From: DAIRVC01 sp036803025
GTDB lineage: Bacteria; Chloroflexota; Anaerolineae; Anaerolineales; E44-bin32
Assembly (NCBI GenBank): GCA_036803025.1
Contig: DAIRVC010000002.1
Coordinates: forward strand, 1-56,671
DNA length: 56,671 nt
Direction: 5' to 3'
Part shown: in pieces, positions 48,840-56,671 of the stretch
Layout: each line of letters opens with the position of its first letter
Position numbering within the stretch: position 1 is the first letter of the stretch
Made by a program: the position numbers and the translations under genes
The notes under the pieces: generated by a model
Database searches by the model: none
Told to the model about the DNA's origin: nothing
What the model saw: only the letters and a program-made list of their open reading frames with translations

Positions 48840-50525
48840 ATGCGCTCCTTGGTTCGGACTCTCCAGGACTACGATGCGGGCTTCCTGCGTATCATCGCCG
48901 AGCTGTGGGGCGTTGATCTACCCTCGCTGCCTCCCGCCCAGGCGGCCGAGGCGCTGGCGGCGGCCATGCTCCGCCCGGGATTGGCCGGCGAGATGCATGC
49001 CAGCCTTCCGCTCGCGGCACAGGAGACCCTGGCCGCGCTCGTCGCCCAGGGCCAGCGCATGCCGATGCCCGACCTGTTGCGGCGATTCGGTCCGCTGAGG
49101 GAGATGGGACCCGGGCGGCGCGACCGCGAACGGCCGTGGCACGTGCCGGCCTCACCAGTCGAGGTCCTCTGGTATCGCGGTTGGATCGGCCGCGCCTTCG
49201 CCGATACCCCGGCGGGCCCCCAGGAATTCGCCTACATCCCCTCGGACCTGGCCGATCGCATTCCGTCGCCGGCGACGGTCGCTGGCGCGCCTCCTGGCCG
49301 TCCGGCCGCGCAGCCGACATGGTCGAGCAACGCCAGCGGCGCGGCCGTCGACGACGGGACGACCCTGCTGGCCGCCCTACGGCGGCACGGCGCCAGGAGC
49401 CTGCCGCTCCCCGAACCGCGCCTGCGCCGATTGGCTCTCTTCCTCCTCCAGCCGGATTCAGCCGAGTTGCTGCTCGTCCTGCTGCGAGACGCCGGGCTGC
49501 TCAGCGGCGCAGCGCTGCAGCCGCCGCCCGAAGCGGCACGTGCCTTCCTGGAAGCCTCGCGGGCCCAGGCGCTCCTCCGCCTGCAGCGCGCCTGGCTGGA
49601 GTCGATCGCCTGGAACGATCTCGCGCATGTTGCCGGTCTGGCCGCTCCCGGCGAGCGCTGGCCGAATGACCCGCGTCTGGCCCGTCAGACCGTGCTCCGG
49701 CACCTGGCCTCCATTCCCGCCGAAACGTGGTGGGACCTTTCTTCGCTCATCGAGGCAATCCAGGTGGAGGAGCCGGCCTTCCAGCGGCCCGGTGGGGATT
49801 TCGACTCCTGGTATGTGACCGACCGCCAAACGGGGAAGTACCTTCAGGGATTCGGGGCCTGGCCGGCAGTCGAAGGAGCGCTGCTGCGCGCACTGATCAG
49901 CGGGCCGATGCACTGGCTCGGCATGGTCGATCTCGGGGCCGCCTCGCCGGACAGGCCACCTGACTGCTTCCGCCGCTCGGCTTGGGGCGCTGCACTTCTC
50001 GAGGCGGCGGGCGCCGAACCAGCCGATGGTCCACCCGACCTGGTCGCACTGCGCCCGGACCGACAGCTACTCGTCTCGGCAGACGTCCCGCGTGGACTGC
50101 GCTACCAGATCGCCCGCTGCTGCGCCTGGCAGGGCCTCGACGCCCAGGGCTATCACTACCGCTTGACGCCCGTCGCCCTGCTGGCGGCGCACGACCAGGG
50201 GCTGCAGGTCGGACACATCCGTGCCGTTCTCGAGGCGGCCACGCGCCGCAAGCTCCCGGCCACGCTGCTCCGCGCCGTCGAGCGGGTGGGCTCGGCCAGC
50301 GTGGAGGCCAGACTGGAACGGCCCCTGGTTCTGAGGGTCAAGTCCGCCGCCATCCTGCGCGAGCTGCAGTCCCTGCCGGCGACGGCCCGCTACCTCAAGG
50401 AACCTGTCGGGCCGACTGCTGTGCGGGTGGACGAGCGCGACTGGGAGCGACTGTGCAGCGCGGCGCTGCGGGCGGGACTGCTGATCGAGCCCCCGGAGGA
50501 GAGGTCGGGCTCCCACTCGTCCTGA
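48840..50525 (+). CDS. XPB/Ssl2-helicase-associated-domain-like protein
   Basis: This 561-residue cytoplasmic protein of the large family annotated as helicase-associated domain (helicase XPB N-terminal-like) proteins. There is no Walker motif, so it is not itself a helicase. Blocks seen are SLVRTLQDYDAGFLRIIAELWGV and LPLAAQETLAALVAQGQRM at the N-terminus, then SPVEVLWYRGWIGRAF, a central winged-helix-like region, and DLVALRPDRQLLVSADVPRGLRYQIARC with YHYRLTPVALLAA near the C-terminus. Function unknown, perhaps DNA binding. I chose ATG 48840 because the motif begins there; GTG 48741 would add 33 Arg-rich residues. Confidence 0.78.
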   Translation: MRSLVRTLQDYDAGFLRIIAELWGVDLPSLPPAQAAEALAAAMLRPGLAGEMHASLPLAAQETLAALVAQGQRMPMPDLLRRFGPLREMGPGRRDRERPWHVPASPVEVLWYRGWIGRAFADTPAGPQEFAYIPSDLADRIPSPATVAGAPPGRPAAQPTWSSNASGAAVDDGTTLLAALRRHGARSLPLPEPRLRRLALFLLQPDSAELLLVLLRDAGLLSGAALQPPPEAARAFLEASRAQALLRLQRAWLESIAWNDLAHVAGLAAPGERWPNDPRLARQTVLRHLASIPAETWWDLSSLIEAIQVEEPAFQRPGGDFDSWYVTDRQTGKYLQGFGAWPAVEGALLRALISGPMHWLGMVDLGAASPDRPPDCFRRSAWGAALLEAAGAEPADGPPDLVALRPDRQLLVSADVPRGLRYQIARCCAWQGLDAQGYHYRLTPVALLAAHDQGLQVGHIRAVLEAATRRKLPATLLRAVERVGSASVEARLERPLVLRVKSAAILRELQSLPATARYLKEPVGPTAVRVDERDWERLCSAALRAGLLIEPPEERSGSHSS

Positions 50526-50603
50526 GGGGGGGCGGCCTTCGGCGAAGACTGTCAGGGCTCCTGGAGAGGCGCGCGCAGGCCTCGCGCAGGCAAGACCCGG
50601 GAC

Positions 50604-50987
50604 TCAGCGGAATGCGGTATGTGATCGCATCGACCGTGCCAGCGCCCCCTCCAACTCCTCGACGGTCACCGGCTTGAAGACGAACGCGTCGGCGCCCTTG
50701 GCCATCGCCTCATCCACCTGCACGTCGGTGGTCTCGGAGGAGAGCATCACGATCGGCAGCGCCTTGAGCTCGGGGCGCATGCGCACGAACTCGAGCATGT
50801 CGATGCCGGACACCTCGGGCATATTGATATCCAAGATGAGTACGTCCGGCTTCTGCCCGCTCAACAGCGCCCGGGCGGCGCTGGGTGCATCCCGGAAGCG
50901 TTCGACCTTGAAGTCGAGAAGCTTGAGCATCAGCTGAACGGCACGGCTCATCTCATCATCGTCGTCCACGATCCAGGAAAGCGGCAT
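50604..50987 (-). CDS. Stand-alone response regulator receiver (CheY-like)
   Basis: This 127-residue single REC domain. Acidic pair D8/D9 in WIVDDDDEMS, phospho-acceptor D53 in VLILDINMPEVSG, Ser83/84 in VMLSSE, and K105 in FVFKPVTVEE are all present. There is no output domain and no adjacent histidine kinase. It starts 8 bases after the uvrC stop, so it is probably co-transcribed with uvrC. Confidence 0.93.
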   Translation of the reverse strand: MPLSWIVDDDDEMSRAVQLMLKLLDFKVERFRDAPSAARALLSGQKPDVLILDINMPEVSGIDMLEFVRMRPELKALPIVMLSSETTDVQVDEAMAKGADAFVFKPVTVEELEGALARSMRSHTAFR

Positions 50988-50995
50988 CTCGCCTC

Positions 50996-52858
50996 CTACA
51001 ACTCGCTCTTCAGCCGTTCGGCCAGCTCGCGGGTGATCCCGCGCACCGCCATCAATTCGTCGGCCGAGGCGCCGCGAATACGCTCAAGGTCGCCGAAGGC
51101 GCGCAGCAGGGCCTTGCGGCGCGAGGGGCCAATGCCAGGAATGCCGTCCAGCCGCGAGACCAGCGTCTCATTCCGCCGCTGGGTGCGATGCTGGCTGAGC
51201 GCCACACGGTGGGCCTCATCCCGAATGCGCTGTACCAGGTAGAGCGCGTCGGAACGTCGCTCCAAGATGACCGGATCGGCCCGGCCCGGCAGATAGATCT
51301 CCTCGTGGCCCTTTGCCAACCCGGCCACCGGGATGGTCGGCGCCAGCCCGAAGCCCTGCAGCACCTGCGCCGCCCGACCGAGCTGCCCCTTCCCGCCGTC
51401 GACGATCAGCAGATCCGGAAGCATCCCGAAGGCGGGGTCAAGCTTTCCCCCTGGTCGGGCAGCCTCTTCTTGAGCGGACTGCCAGCGACGGAAACGGCGC
51501 AGCAGCACTTCCTCCATGCTGGCAAAATCGTCCTGCCCGGCGACGGTCTGGATGTTGAACTTGCGGTACAGCTTGCGCGCTGGCGTCCCCTGTTCGAAGA
51601 CGACCATGCTGCCCGAGGCGGCCGTGCCCTGAATGTTGGAGATATCGTAGCACTCGATCCGGTTCGGCGGGCGGGGAAGCCCGAGCGCGGCCTGCAGCTC
51701 GGCCATCGCCTGGACGTGTTTGCTGCGATCCGCCTGCCACTGCGCCCGCAGGCCGGCCAGCGTCTCGACGGCGTTCTCGGTCGCCATCCGGATCAGGTCC
51801 TTGTGCGGGCCGCGCCGCGGCACCTGCAGCATGACCTTGCCCTCCCCGCGCCGGCGATGCAGCCACTCCTCGATCACTTCGGCTTCTTCGATCTCGTTCG
51901 GCAGCAGGACCCGCTCGGGGATGTAGGCCGCTTCCGTGTAGAATTGGGTCAGGAACGCCTCGACCACATCCGCATCGCTCGCCTGTGCCGCCCCTTCCAG
52001 GACGAAGTACTCCCGCCCGATGAGCTTGCCCTCGCGAATGAAGAAGACCTGCACGCAGGTGTCGTTTTCGTCGCGGGCGAAGGCGATCACATCCGAATCG
52101 ACTCGATCGCTCGATACGATCTTCTGCTGTTCGACGACGCGCTCGATGGCCAAAAGCTGATCACGCAAGGCGCCGGCACGCTCGAATTCCAGCGACCCGG
52201 AGGCGCGGGCCATTTCCCCGCGCAGGCGCTCCACCACCGGTTCCGACCGCCCCTGCAGGAAGCGGCAAAGGTCGGCGATCATCGCCCGGTAGTCGGCCTG
52301 GTCGACCGCGCCGATGCAGGGCGCCAGGCAGAGCTTGATATCGTGATACAGGCAGGCACGCGCATCCGACCCGGTGATCACCCGGTCGCAGGTCAGATAG
52401 GGGAAGATCCTGCGCAGGGCGTCGAGCGTCTCGTGCACCGCCCAGGCGCTGGTGTACGGCCCGAAGTAGCGACTGCCGTCGTCGGCCATGCGGCGGGTCA
52501 CGGTCACCTTGGGGAACTCATCCGCCCAATGCACCTTGATATAGGGGTAGCGCTTGTCGTCTTTGAAGCGGATGTTGTACTTGGGGGAGTGGCGCTTGAT
52601 CAGGTTGAGCTCGAGGATCAACGCCTCCAGCTCCGACCCGACGACAATCCACTCGATGTCGGAGATGTGAGCCACCAGCTCGACCGTGCGCGGCTGCAGC
52701 CCGGCAGGCGAGTGGAAATACGAGCGCACCCGGCTGCGCAGGTTGATCGCCTTGCCAACGTAGATCACCCGCCCGGCGGCATCCTTCATCAGGTAGCAGC
52801 CGGGCTTGGTGGGCAGTCCTTCAAGCACTGGTTGAAGGTGATCCGTGGCCGACATCAT
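50996..52858 (-). CDS. uvrC: Excinuclease ABC subunit C
   Basis: This 620-residue nuclease cuts on both sides of a lesion in nucleotide excision repair. An N-terminal GIY-YIG domain (PGCYLMKDAAGRVIYVGKA) is followed by a UVR motif near residues 205-240 (FLQGRSEPVVERL), the RNase H-like domain (IECYDISNIQGTAASGSMVVFEQG, DLLIVDGGKGQL) and a C-terminal helix-hairpin-helix pair (DGIPGIGPSRRKALLRAFGD, AVRGITRELAERL). The ATG at 52858 follows an extended -10 by only 6 bases; a second ATG directly follows. Probably leaderless. Confidence 0.96.
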   Translation of the reverse strand: MMSATDHLQPVLEGLPTKPGCYLMKDAAGRVIYVGKAINLRSRVRSYFHSPAGLQPRTVELVAHISDIEWIVVGSELEALILELNLIKRHSPKYNIRFKDDKRYPYIKVHWADEFPKVTVTRRMADDGSRYFGPYTSAWAVHETLDALRRIFPYLTCDRVITGSDARACLYHDIKLCLAPCIGAVDQADYRAMIADLCRFLQGRSEPVVERLRGEMARASGSLEFERAGALRDQLLAIERVVEQQKIVSSDRVDSDVIAFARDENDTCVQVFFIREGKLIGREYFVLEGAAQASDADVVEAFLTQFYTEAAYIPERVLLPNEIEEAEVIEEWLHRRRGEGKVMLQVPRRGPHKDLIRMATENAVETLAGLRAQWQADRSKHVQAMAELQAALGLPRPPNRIECYDISNIQGTAASGSMVVFEQGTPARKLYRKFNIQTVAGQDDFASMEEVLLRRFRRWQSAQEEAARPGGKLDPAFGMLPDLLIVDGGKGQLGRAAQVLQGFGLAPTIPVAGLAKGHEEIYLPGRADPVILERRSDALYLVQRIRDEAHRVALSQHRTQRRNETLVSRLDGIPGIGPSRRKALLRAFGDLERIRGASADELMAVRGITRELAERLKSEL

Positions 52859-52864
52859 CGGGCG

Positions 52865-52936
52865 ATTCTAGCACAGCCATTTGCCACACCTGCCGGCAAG
52901 GCGCGTTGAGGGGTCCGGAAGCCGGCGGAGTATAAT
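52865..52936. promoter_or_regulatory. Divergent leaderless promoters of uvrC and the solute-binding protein
   Basis: Minus-strand TGCTAGAAT (-10 at 52870-52865) ends 6 bases before the uvrC ATG. Plus-strand TATAAT (52931-52936) ends 8 bases before the ATG at 52945, with TTGAGG (52906-52911) a possible -35 at a 19-base spacing. Neither gene has a ribosome site, so both messages should be leaderless. Confidence 0.65.
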
Positions 52937-52944
52937 CCGCTCCA

Positions 52945-54219
52945 ATGCGCGGCTTCCTCGCTGCTTTGGCAACGCTGGCGATCCTCGGCCTGGCCGCCTG
53001 TTCCCCGACCAGCGCGACCCGCACTCCCGACGGCACACTTGTGCCAACGGCCGGGCCCACCCGCGCGGCGTCGACGGGCGGCGAAGGGCCTTCTCCCTCT
53101 CAGCTGATCCTGTGGCTCACACCGGCCTTCTCGCCCACAGCCGGCACGCCTGCGGGCGATCTGCTGGCGGCGCGCCTGGACGGATTCGAGCGGGCCAATC
53201 CGGGATTGACGATCGAGGTGCGCGTCAAAGACGAACGCGGCCCCGGCGGGCTGCTCGAGTCCCTGGCCTCCGCCTCGCAGGCGGCCCCGGACTCCCTGCC
53301 CGATCTGGCGGCACTCGATAGCGTCGCTCTCCACGACGCCGCACTCAAGGAGTTGATCGTCTCGCTCGGCGAGGCGGTCGACACCCCTTCAGTCCTAGCC
53401 TGGTACCCGTTCGCGGCGGAAGCGGCCCGGACCGAGGGATCGCTGATCGGCATGCCCTTCGCGGCGGACGCGCAGGCGCTTGCCTACCGCAGCGACGCCT
53501 ATCCACGGCCGCCGGCCAATTGGACTGACGTTCTCGACGGGCCGTCGCCGTTTCTGTTCCCCGCCGGGGATCCCTACGCGGCCTTCACCTTGGCCCAATA
53601 CCTTTCCTTGGGAGGCCGACTGATCGGCGAGAATGGCCGACCGCGGTTGCAGGCGGAAATCCTCTCGCAGGTGCTCGAGTTCTACGACTCCGCTCACCGC
53701 TCCGGCGTCCTGCCGCTATCGGCCCGCCAGTATCACGATAGCGCCGCGACCTGGGCCGCAGTGCGCGACGGCCGGGCTCAGGCGGCCACTGCTTTCTTCA
53801 GCACCTTCTTGGCCGAGTACGATCCGACCACCGATTCGCTCCAGCCGCTGCCAACCAGCGACGGAGCCGGCACGTGTATCGCTGAGGTCTGGTCGTGGGC
53901 CCTGGTCACCCGAGAACCGGTTCGTCAGGATCTCAGCCTGCGACTGCTGACCTGGCTGAGCGACCCCGAGTTCCTGGGCGAGTGGACGCAAGCGCTCGGT
54001 CTGCTTCCATCTTCGACCGCTGCGCTGGCAGTCTGGCCTGACGGAACGCAGACCGCGGTCGCCAGCCGATTGGTGACGGCTGCCCATGTACGCCCGACGG
54101 CCGAGATCCTGGCGACCTTCGGACCGGCTGTGCACGCCGCGGTTGATTCCGTTCTGTCGGGTGAGGCCTCGCCGGAGGTCGCTGCCCAAGCAGCTGCACT
54201 CGCCATTCAGGCACCCTGA
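52945..54219 (+). CDS. Extracellular solute-binding lipoprotein (family 1-like)
   Basis: This 424-residue protein. The lipoprotein signal is MRGFLAALATLAILGLAAC, with the lipobox LAAC at C19, followed by a Thr/Ser/Pro-rich linker. The body resembles family 1 (maltose/sugar type) solute-binding proteins: LDGFERANPGLTIEVRVKDERG, IGMPFAADAQALAYRSDAY, NWTDVL and GTCIAEVWSWALVT. No ABC transporter genes are adjacent on this strand, so any permease is elsewhere or the protein has another role. It is divergent from uvrC and its message appears leaderless. Confidence 0.85.
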   Translation: MRGFLAALATLAILGLAACSPTSATRTPDGTLVPTAGPTRAASTGGEGPSPSQLILWLTPAFSPTAGTPAGDLLAARLDGFERANPGLTIEVRVKDERGPGGLLESLASASQAAPDSLPDLAALDSVALHDAALKELIVSLGEAVDTPSVLAWYPFAAEAARTEGSLIGMPFAADAQALAYRSDAYPRPPANWTDVLDGPSPFLFPAGDPYAAFTLAQYLSLGGRLIGENGRPRLQAEILSQVLEFYDSAHRSGVLPLSARQYHDSAATWAAVRDGRAQAATAFFSTFLAEYDPTTDSLQPLPTSDGAGTCIAEVWSWALVTREPVRQDLSLRLLTWLSDPEFLGEWTQALGLLPSSTAALAVWPDGTQTAVASRLVTAAHVRPTAEILATFGPAVHAAVDSVLSGEASPEVAAQAAALAIQAP

Positions 54220-54247
54220 CCGGTCACAGCCCGCGGTCCGCCGACCC

Positions 54248-55543
54248 ATGCGCATGCCCATCTACTCGGAGCGGCACCAGCATCTGAACTCGATCCGCCG
54301 CGCAGCCACCTCCGCGGCGAGCGTCGAGCGGATTGTGGGCGGTGCGCTGCACCTGCATTCCACCGATCTGGCCGTCGGTGGCCGGCGCTTCGCCCTGGGC
54401 CATTCATCGCACCTATTCATCATCGGCCTCGGGAAGGCGGCCCCCGGCATGTGCCATGCAGCCGCAGCCATCCTCGGGGAGCGGCTGACTGGGGGGATTG
54501 CCGCGGTCCCACGGGCCTTCAGCGAGTCCGCCCCGCCCCGGTTGACTTACATCCAGGCCGGCCATCCCTTACCGGACAGGGGGAGCCTGGCAGCCGCCCG
54601 TTCGGCGGTGAGCCTGTTGAGCGCCGCCCAGCCGGGCGATCTCGTCCTGGCCCTGATCTCCGGCGGTGGGTCGGCGATGTTCGAGCTTCCGGCTGCCGGC
54701 GTCAGCCTCAAGGACCTGCAGGTGACGACCCGGCTCCTGCTCCATTCCGGAGCTCCCATCGCCGAAGTCAACACGGTGCGCGCTGCGCTATCGCAGGTGA
54801 AGGGCGGAGGCCTCGCTAGGATGGCCGCGCCGGCCCGCTGCCTCGGACTGATCATCTCGGATGTGGTCGGCGACCGCCTCTCGGCCGTGGCCTCCGGCCC
54901 GACGGTCCTGCGGCGCGCTGCACGCGAGCGTGCCCGCCAGATCTTGCGGACTCACCGGCTAAGGGAGCGCACGCCCGCCTCGGTGCGGGCCGCGCTGCGG
55001 CGTGCCTCGGTCGTCCGATCCTGCCCGCGGCCCTTCAACTGGCTGCTGGCCAGCAATCGAACGATGGTCGACGGCGCGAGGCGGCAGGCAGAGGCGCTCG
55101 GGTTCTCCACGCGGGTCGTTACCTGCTCCCTGCATGGCGAAGCCCGACAGGTCGGTCAGTCGGTCGCGCGCAAGCTGCGCGGCGCCCGCCCGGGCGAGTG
55201 CCTGCTGCTGAGCGGTGAAACGACGGTCCTGGTCCAGGGGCCGGGACGTGGCGGCCGGAACCAGGAGCTGGCGCTATCGGCGGCACTGGCACTGGCCGGG
55301 GAACGCGGCCTGGCCCTGATGTCGTTCGCCAGCGACGGCGTCGATGGTCCGACCGATGCGGCGGGCGCGATCGTCGATGGCGAGAGCGCTGCCATCTGGC
55401 GCCAGGCTGGAATCGACGCCGGGGCCGCCCTCGACCGCAACGACTCCTACCCGCTGTTGGACTCGGTCGGGGCGCTGATCCGCTGTGGGCCGACCGGGAC
55501 CAACCTGGCCGACCTGGTGGTAGGATTGAAGTACGCCGAATAA
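54248..55543 (+). CDS. Glycerate 2-kinase (GckA/DUF4147 type)
   Basis: This 431-residue enzyme phosphorylates D-glycerate at C2, using ATP. Motifs of the MOFRL/DUF4147 family are IIGLGKAAPGMCHAAAAIL, YIQAGHPLPDRGSL, LALISGGGSAMFELPA, VRAALSQVKGGGLARMAAP, LIISDVVGDRLSAVASGPT, LLLSGETTV, GRGGRNQELAL and FASDGVDGPTDAAGAIV. I chose ATG 54248 (54254 is equivalent); the frame is open to 54086 inside the upstream gene, but that extension overlaps real coding. It lies 28 bases after the solute-binding gene. Confidence 0.92.
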   Translation: MRMPIYSERHQHLNSIRRAATSAASVERIVGGALHLHSTDLAVGGRRFALGHSSHLFIIGLGKAAPGMCHAAAAILGERLTGGIAAVPRAFSESAPPRLTYIQAGHPLPDRGSLAAARSAVSLLSAAQPGDLVLALISGGGSAMFELPAAGVSLKDLQVTTRLLLHSGAPIAEVNTVRAALSQVKGGGLARMAAPARCLGLIISDVVGDRLSAVASGPTVLRRAARERARQILRTHRLRERTPASVRAALRRASVVRSCPRPFNWLLASNRTMVDGARRQAEALGFSTRVVTCSLHGEARQVGQSVARKLRGARPGECLLLSGETTVLVQGPGRGGRNQELALSAALALAGERGLALMSFASDGVDGPTDAAGAIVDGESAAIWRQAGIDAGAALDRNDSYPLLDSVGALIRCGPTGTNLADLVVGLKYAE

Positions 55544-55623
55544 GGGGCCGGCGGCAGCTTCGGCCCCCAGGCCCTGACAGACAGACCCAGACCCGCTGAC
55601 CACCCGGCACATCGAGGAAACGC

Positions 55624-56671
55624 ATGCCCATTCACTTCGGCACCGACGGCTGGCGCGCCGTGATCTCCGACACCTTCACTTTCCACAACTTGCGGCTGGT
55701 GGCCCAAGCCATCGCCGACGCGGTCGCCTCAGCCGAGTGGCTGAACGGCACCGCCACCGATTTCCATCCCGACCCGCGCAAGATGGTTGTCGGGTTCGAC
55801 ACCCGATTTCTATCCGACCGCTATGCCGGCGAGGCGGCGCGCGTCCTGGCGGCCAACGGCTACCGGGTCCTCCTGGCCAGCGCCGACGCCCCCACCCCGG
55901 CGATTTCCTTCGCCGTCCGCCAGAAGGGAGCCATCGGCGGGGTGATGATCACCGCTTCGCACAACGCCCCCCGCTACAACGGGGTCAAACTCAAGGCGGC
56001 CTACGGCGGATCAGCCCTGACCGAACAATGCCGGCGCGTCGAGGTCTACCTGAACGATAATGAGGTGCGCGGGCGCGGCCCGAACCTGATGGACTACGAC
56101 GCCGCCCGGTCGGCCGGATTGATCGAACGCTTCAATCCGACCCCGGCCTACTACGACCACTTGCGCACGCTGATCAACTTCGACATCATCGCCGACAACC
56201 CGCAGCGGCTGGTGGTCGACTCGATGTACGGGGCGGGCCGCGGCCAGATCAAGGGCATCCTGCAGGGCACGGGTTGCGAGGTGTTCGAGGTGCGCAGCGA
56301 AATGAATCCCGGCTTCGGCGGGATTCATCCGGAGCCGATCGCGCGCAACCTGGGCGCGCTGGCGGGCGCCATCGCCGCCGGGAACGGCCAGCTCGGTCTG
56401 GCCACCGACGGTGACGCCGACCGAATCGCAGCCATGGACGGGCGCGGCCAATTCGTCGACCCGCACCGCATTCTGGCCTTGTCGCTCAAGTACCTGGTCG
56501 AGCAGCGCGGCTGGCGAGGCAAGGTGGTCAAGACGGTTTCGACCACTCGCATGATCCGCCGCTTGGGCCAGAAGTACGGGCTGGAGGTCATCGAGACCCC
56601 GGTCGGCTTCAATCACATTGCCGAATGGATGCTCAAGGACGACGTACTGATCGGCGGCGAGGAGTCCGGCG
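55624..56671 (+). CDS. Phosphoglucomutase/phosphomannomutase family protein (partial, C-terminus outside)
   Basis: 349 residues are visible of an alpha-D-phosphohexomutase. FGTDGWRAVISDTFT is the start motif, catalytic phosphoserine S112 is in TASHN, NGVKLKAAYGG follows, and the metal loop DGDADR spans residues 262-267. Sugar-binding GEESG appears at the window edge. It interconverts hexose 1- and 6-phosphates. Downstream of glycerate kinase by 80 bases, with no clear terminator between. The stop codon is not in the window. Confidence 0.93.
   Translation, partial: MPIHFGTDGWRAVISDTFTFHNLRLVAQAIADAVASAEWLNGTATDFHPDPRKMVVGFDTRFLSDRYAGEAARVLAANGYRVLLASADAPTPAISFAVRQKGAIGGVMITASHNAPRYNGVKLKAAYGGSALTEQCRRVEVYLNDNEVRGRGPNLMDYDAARSAGLIERFNPTPAYYDHLRTLINFDIIADNPQRLVVDSMYGAGRGQIKGILQGTGCEVFEVRSEMNPGFGGIHPEPIARNLGALAGAIAAGNGQLGLATDGDADRIAAMDGRGQFVDPHRILALSLKYLVEQRGWRGKVVKTVSTTRMIRRLGQKYGLEVIETPVGFNHIAEWMLKDDVLIGGEESG

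Overview
The window is about 56.7 kb of very GC-rich, gene-dense bacterial DNA with no rRNA, tRNA, insertion sequence or CRISPR array that I can see. The gene content best fits an anaerobic Chloroflexota bacterium (Anaerolineae/Dehalococcoidia-like). Signs of this are a bacterial-type Wood-Ljungdahl carbonyl-branch operon, a secreted protein with GYPI-type repeats, a phosphomutase-DUF3090-SCO1664 gene trio also known from actinobacteria, a lone CheY-like receiver, tandem-GNAT proteins and many ATGA-type overlaps. The phylum call is inference from protein features only.

Region 1 (1-10.6 kb, + strand) is an acetyl-CoA synthase/corrinoid protein operon: C-terminus of acsB, then acsD, acsC, an 88-residue four-cysteine protein, acsV (reductive activator), a terpene-cyclase-like barrel protein of unknown role, cooC/acsF, acsE, malic enzyme, a thioredoxin-reductase-like flavoprotein whose redox cysteines are serines, and a GNAT. 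The barrel gene overlaps both acsV and cooC by 4 bases, so it is wired into the operon. Strong intergenic hairpins separate several of the genes.

Region 2 (10.6-25.4 kb) is housekeeping and accessory: EamA transporters, a BioF2/FemAB-like acyltransferase, a PP2C-like protein joined through a membrane helix to a propeller-like domain, a CoaE-GNAT fusion, a secreted repeat protein, the maf-PBP-rsgA operon, a HAD hydrolase and two paralogous tandem-GNAT genes. Upstream of the second tandem-GNAT gene is a complete miniature transcription unit (promoter, ribosome site, 32-codon ORF, terminator).

Region 3 (25.4-40.8 kb) is an amine/amino-acid catabolism island. A homoserine dehydrogenase-like gene diverges from an Lrp/AsnC regulator, followed by a sodium-solute symporter, a saccharopine-dehydrogenase-family enzyme, four class III aminotransferases (one clearly putrescine aminotransferase-like), a CoA-acylating methylmalonate-semialdehyde-type dehydrogenase, a tungsten-type aldehyde:ferredoxin oxidoreductase, an NAD-type aldehyde dehydrogenase and a MoaD-like sulfur carrier. 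The logic appears to be amine to aldehyde by transamination, then aldehyde to acid or acyl-CoA with electrons going to ferredoxin or NAD(P). That would supply reductant and acetyl- or propionyl-CoA to the Region 1 pathway.

Region 4 (40.8-56.7 kb) holds the SCO1664/DUF3090/phosphatase trio with rarA, an MFS transporter, a CBS-ACT protein, an ATP-grasp ligase with a GNAT, a structured intergenic region of about 430 bases (candidate RNA), an XPB-helicase-associated-domain protein, a response regulator, uvrC, an extracellular solute-binding lipoprotein, a glycerate 2-kinase and a truncated phosphoglucomutase/phosphomannomutase.

Across the window a recurrent promoter element, usually TGnTAGAATC or TATAATC, lies only 6-9 bases before several start codons (maf, rarA, uvrC and others). 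This suggests that leaderless mRNAs are common.
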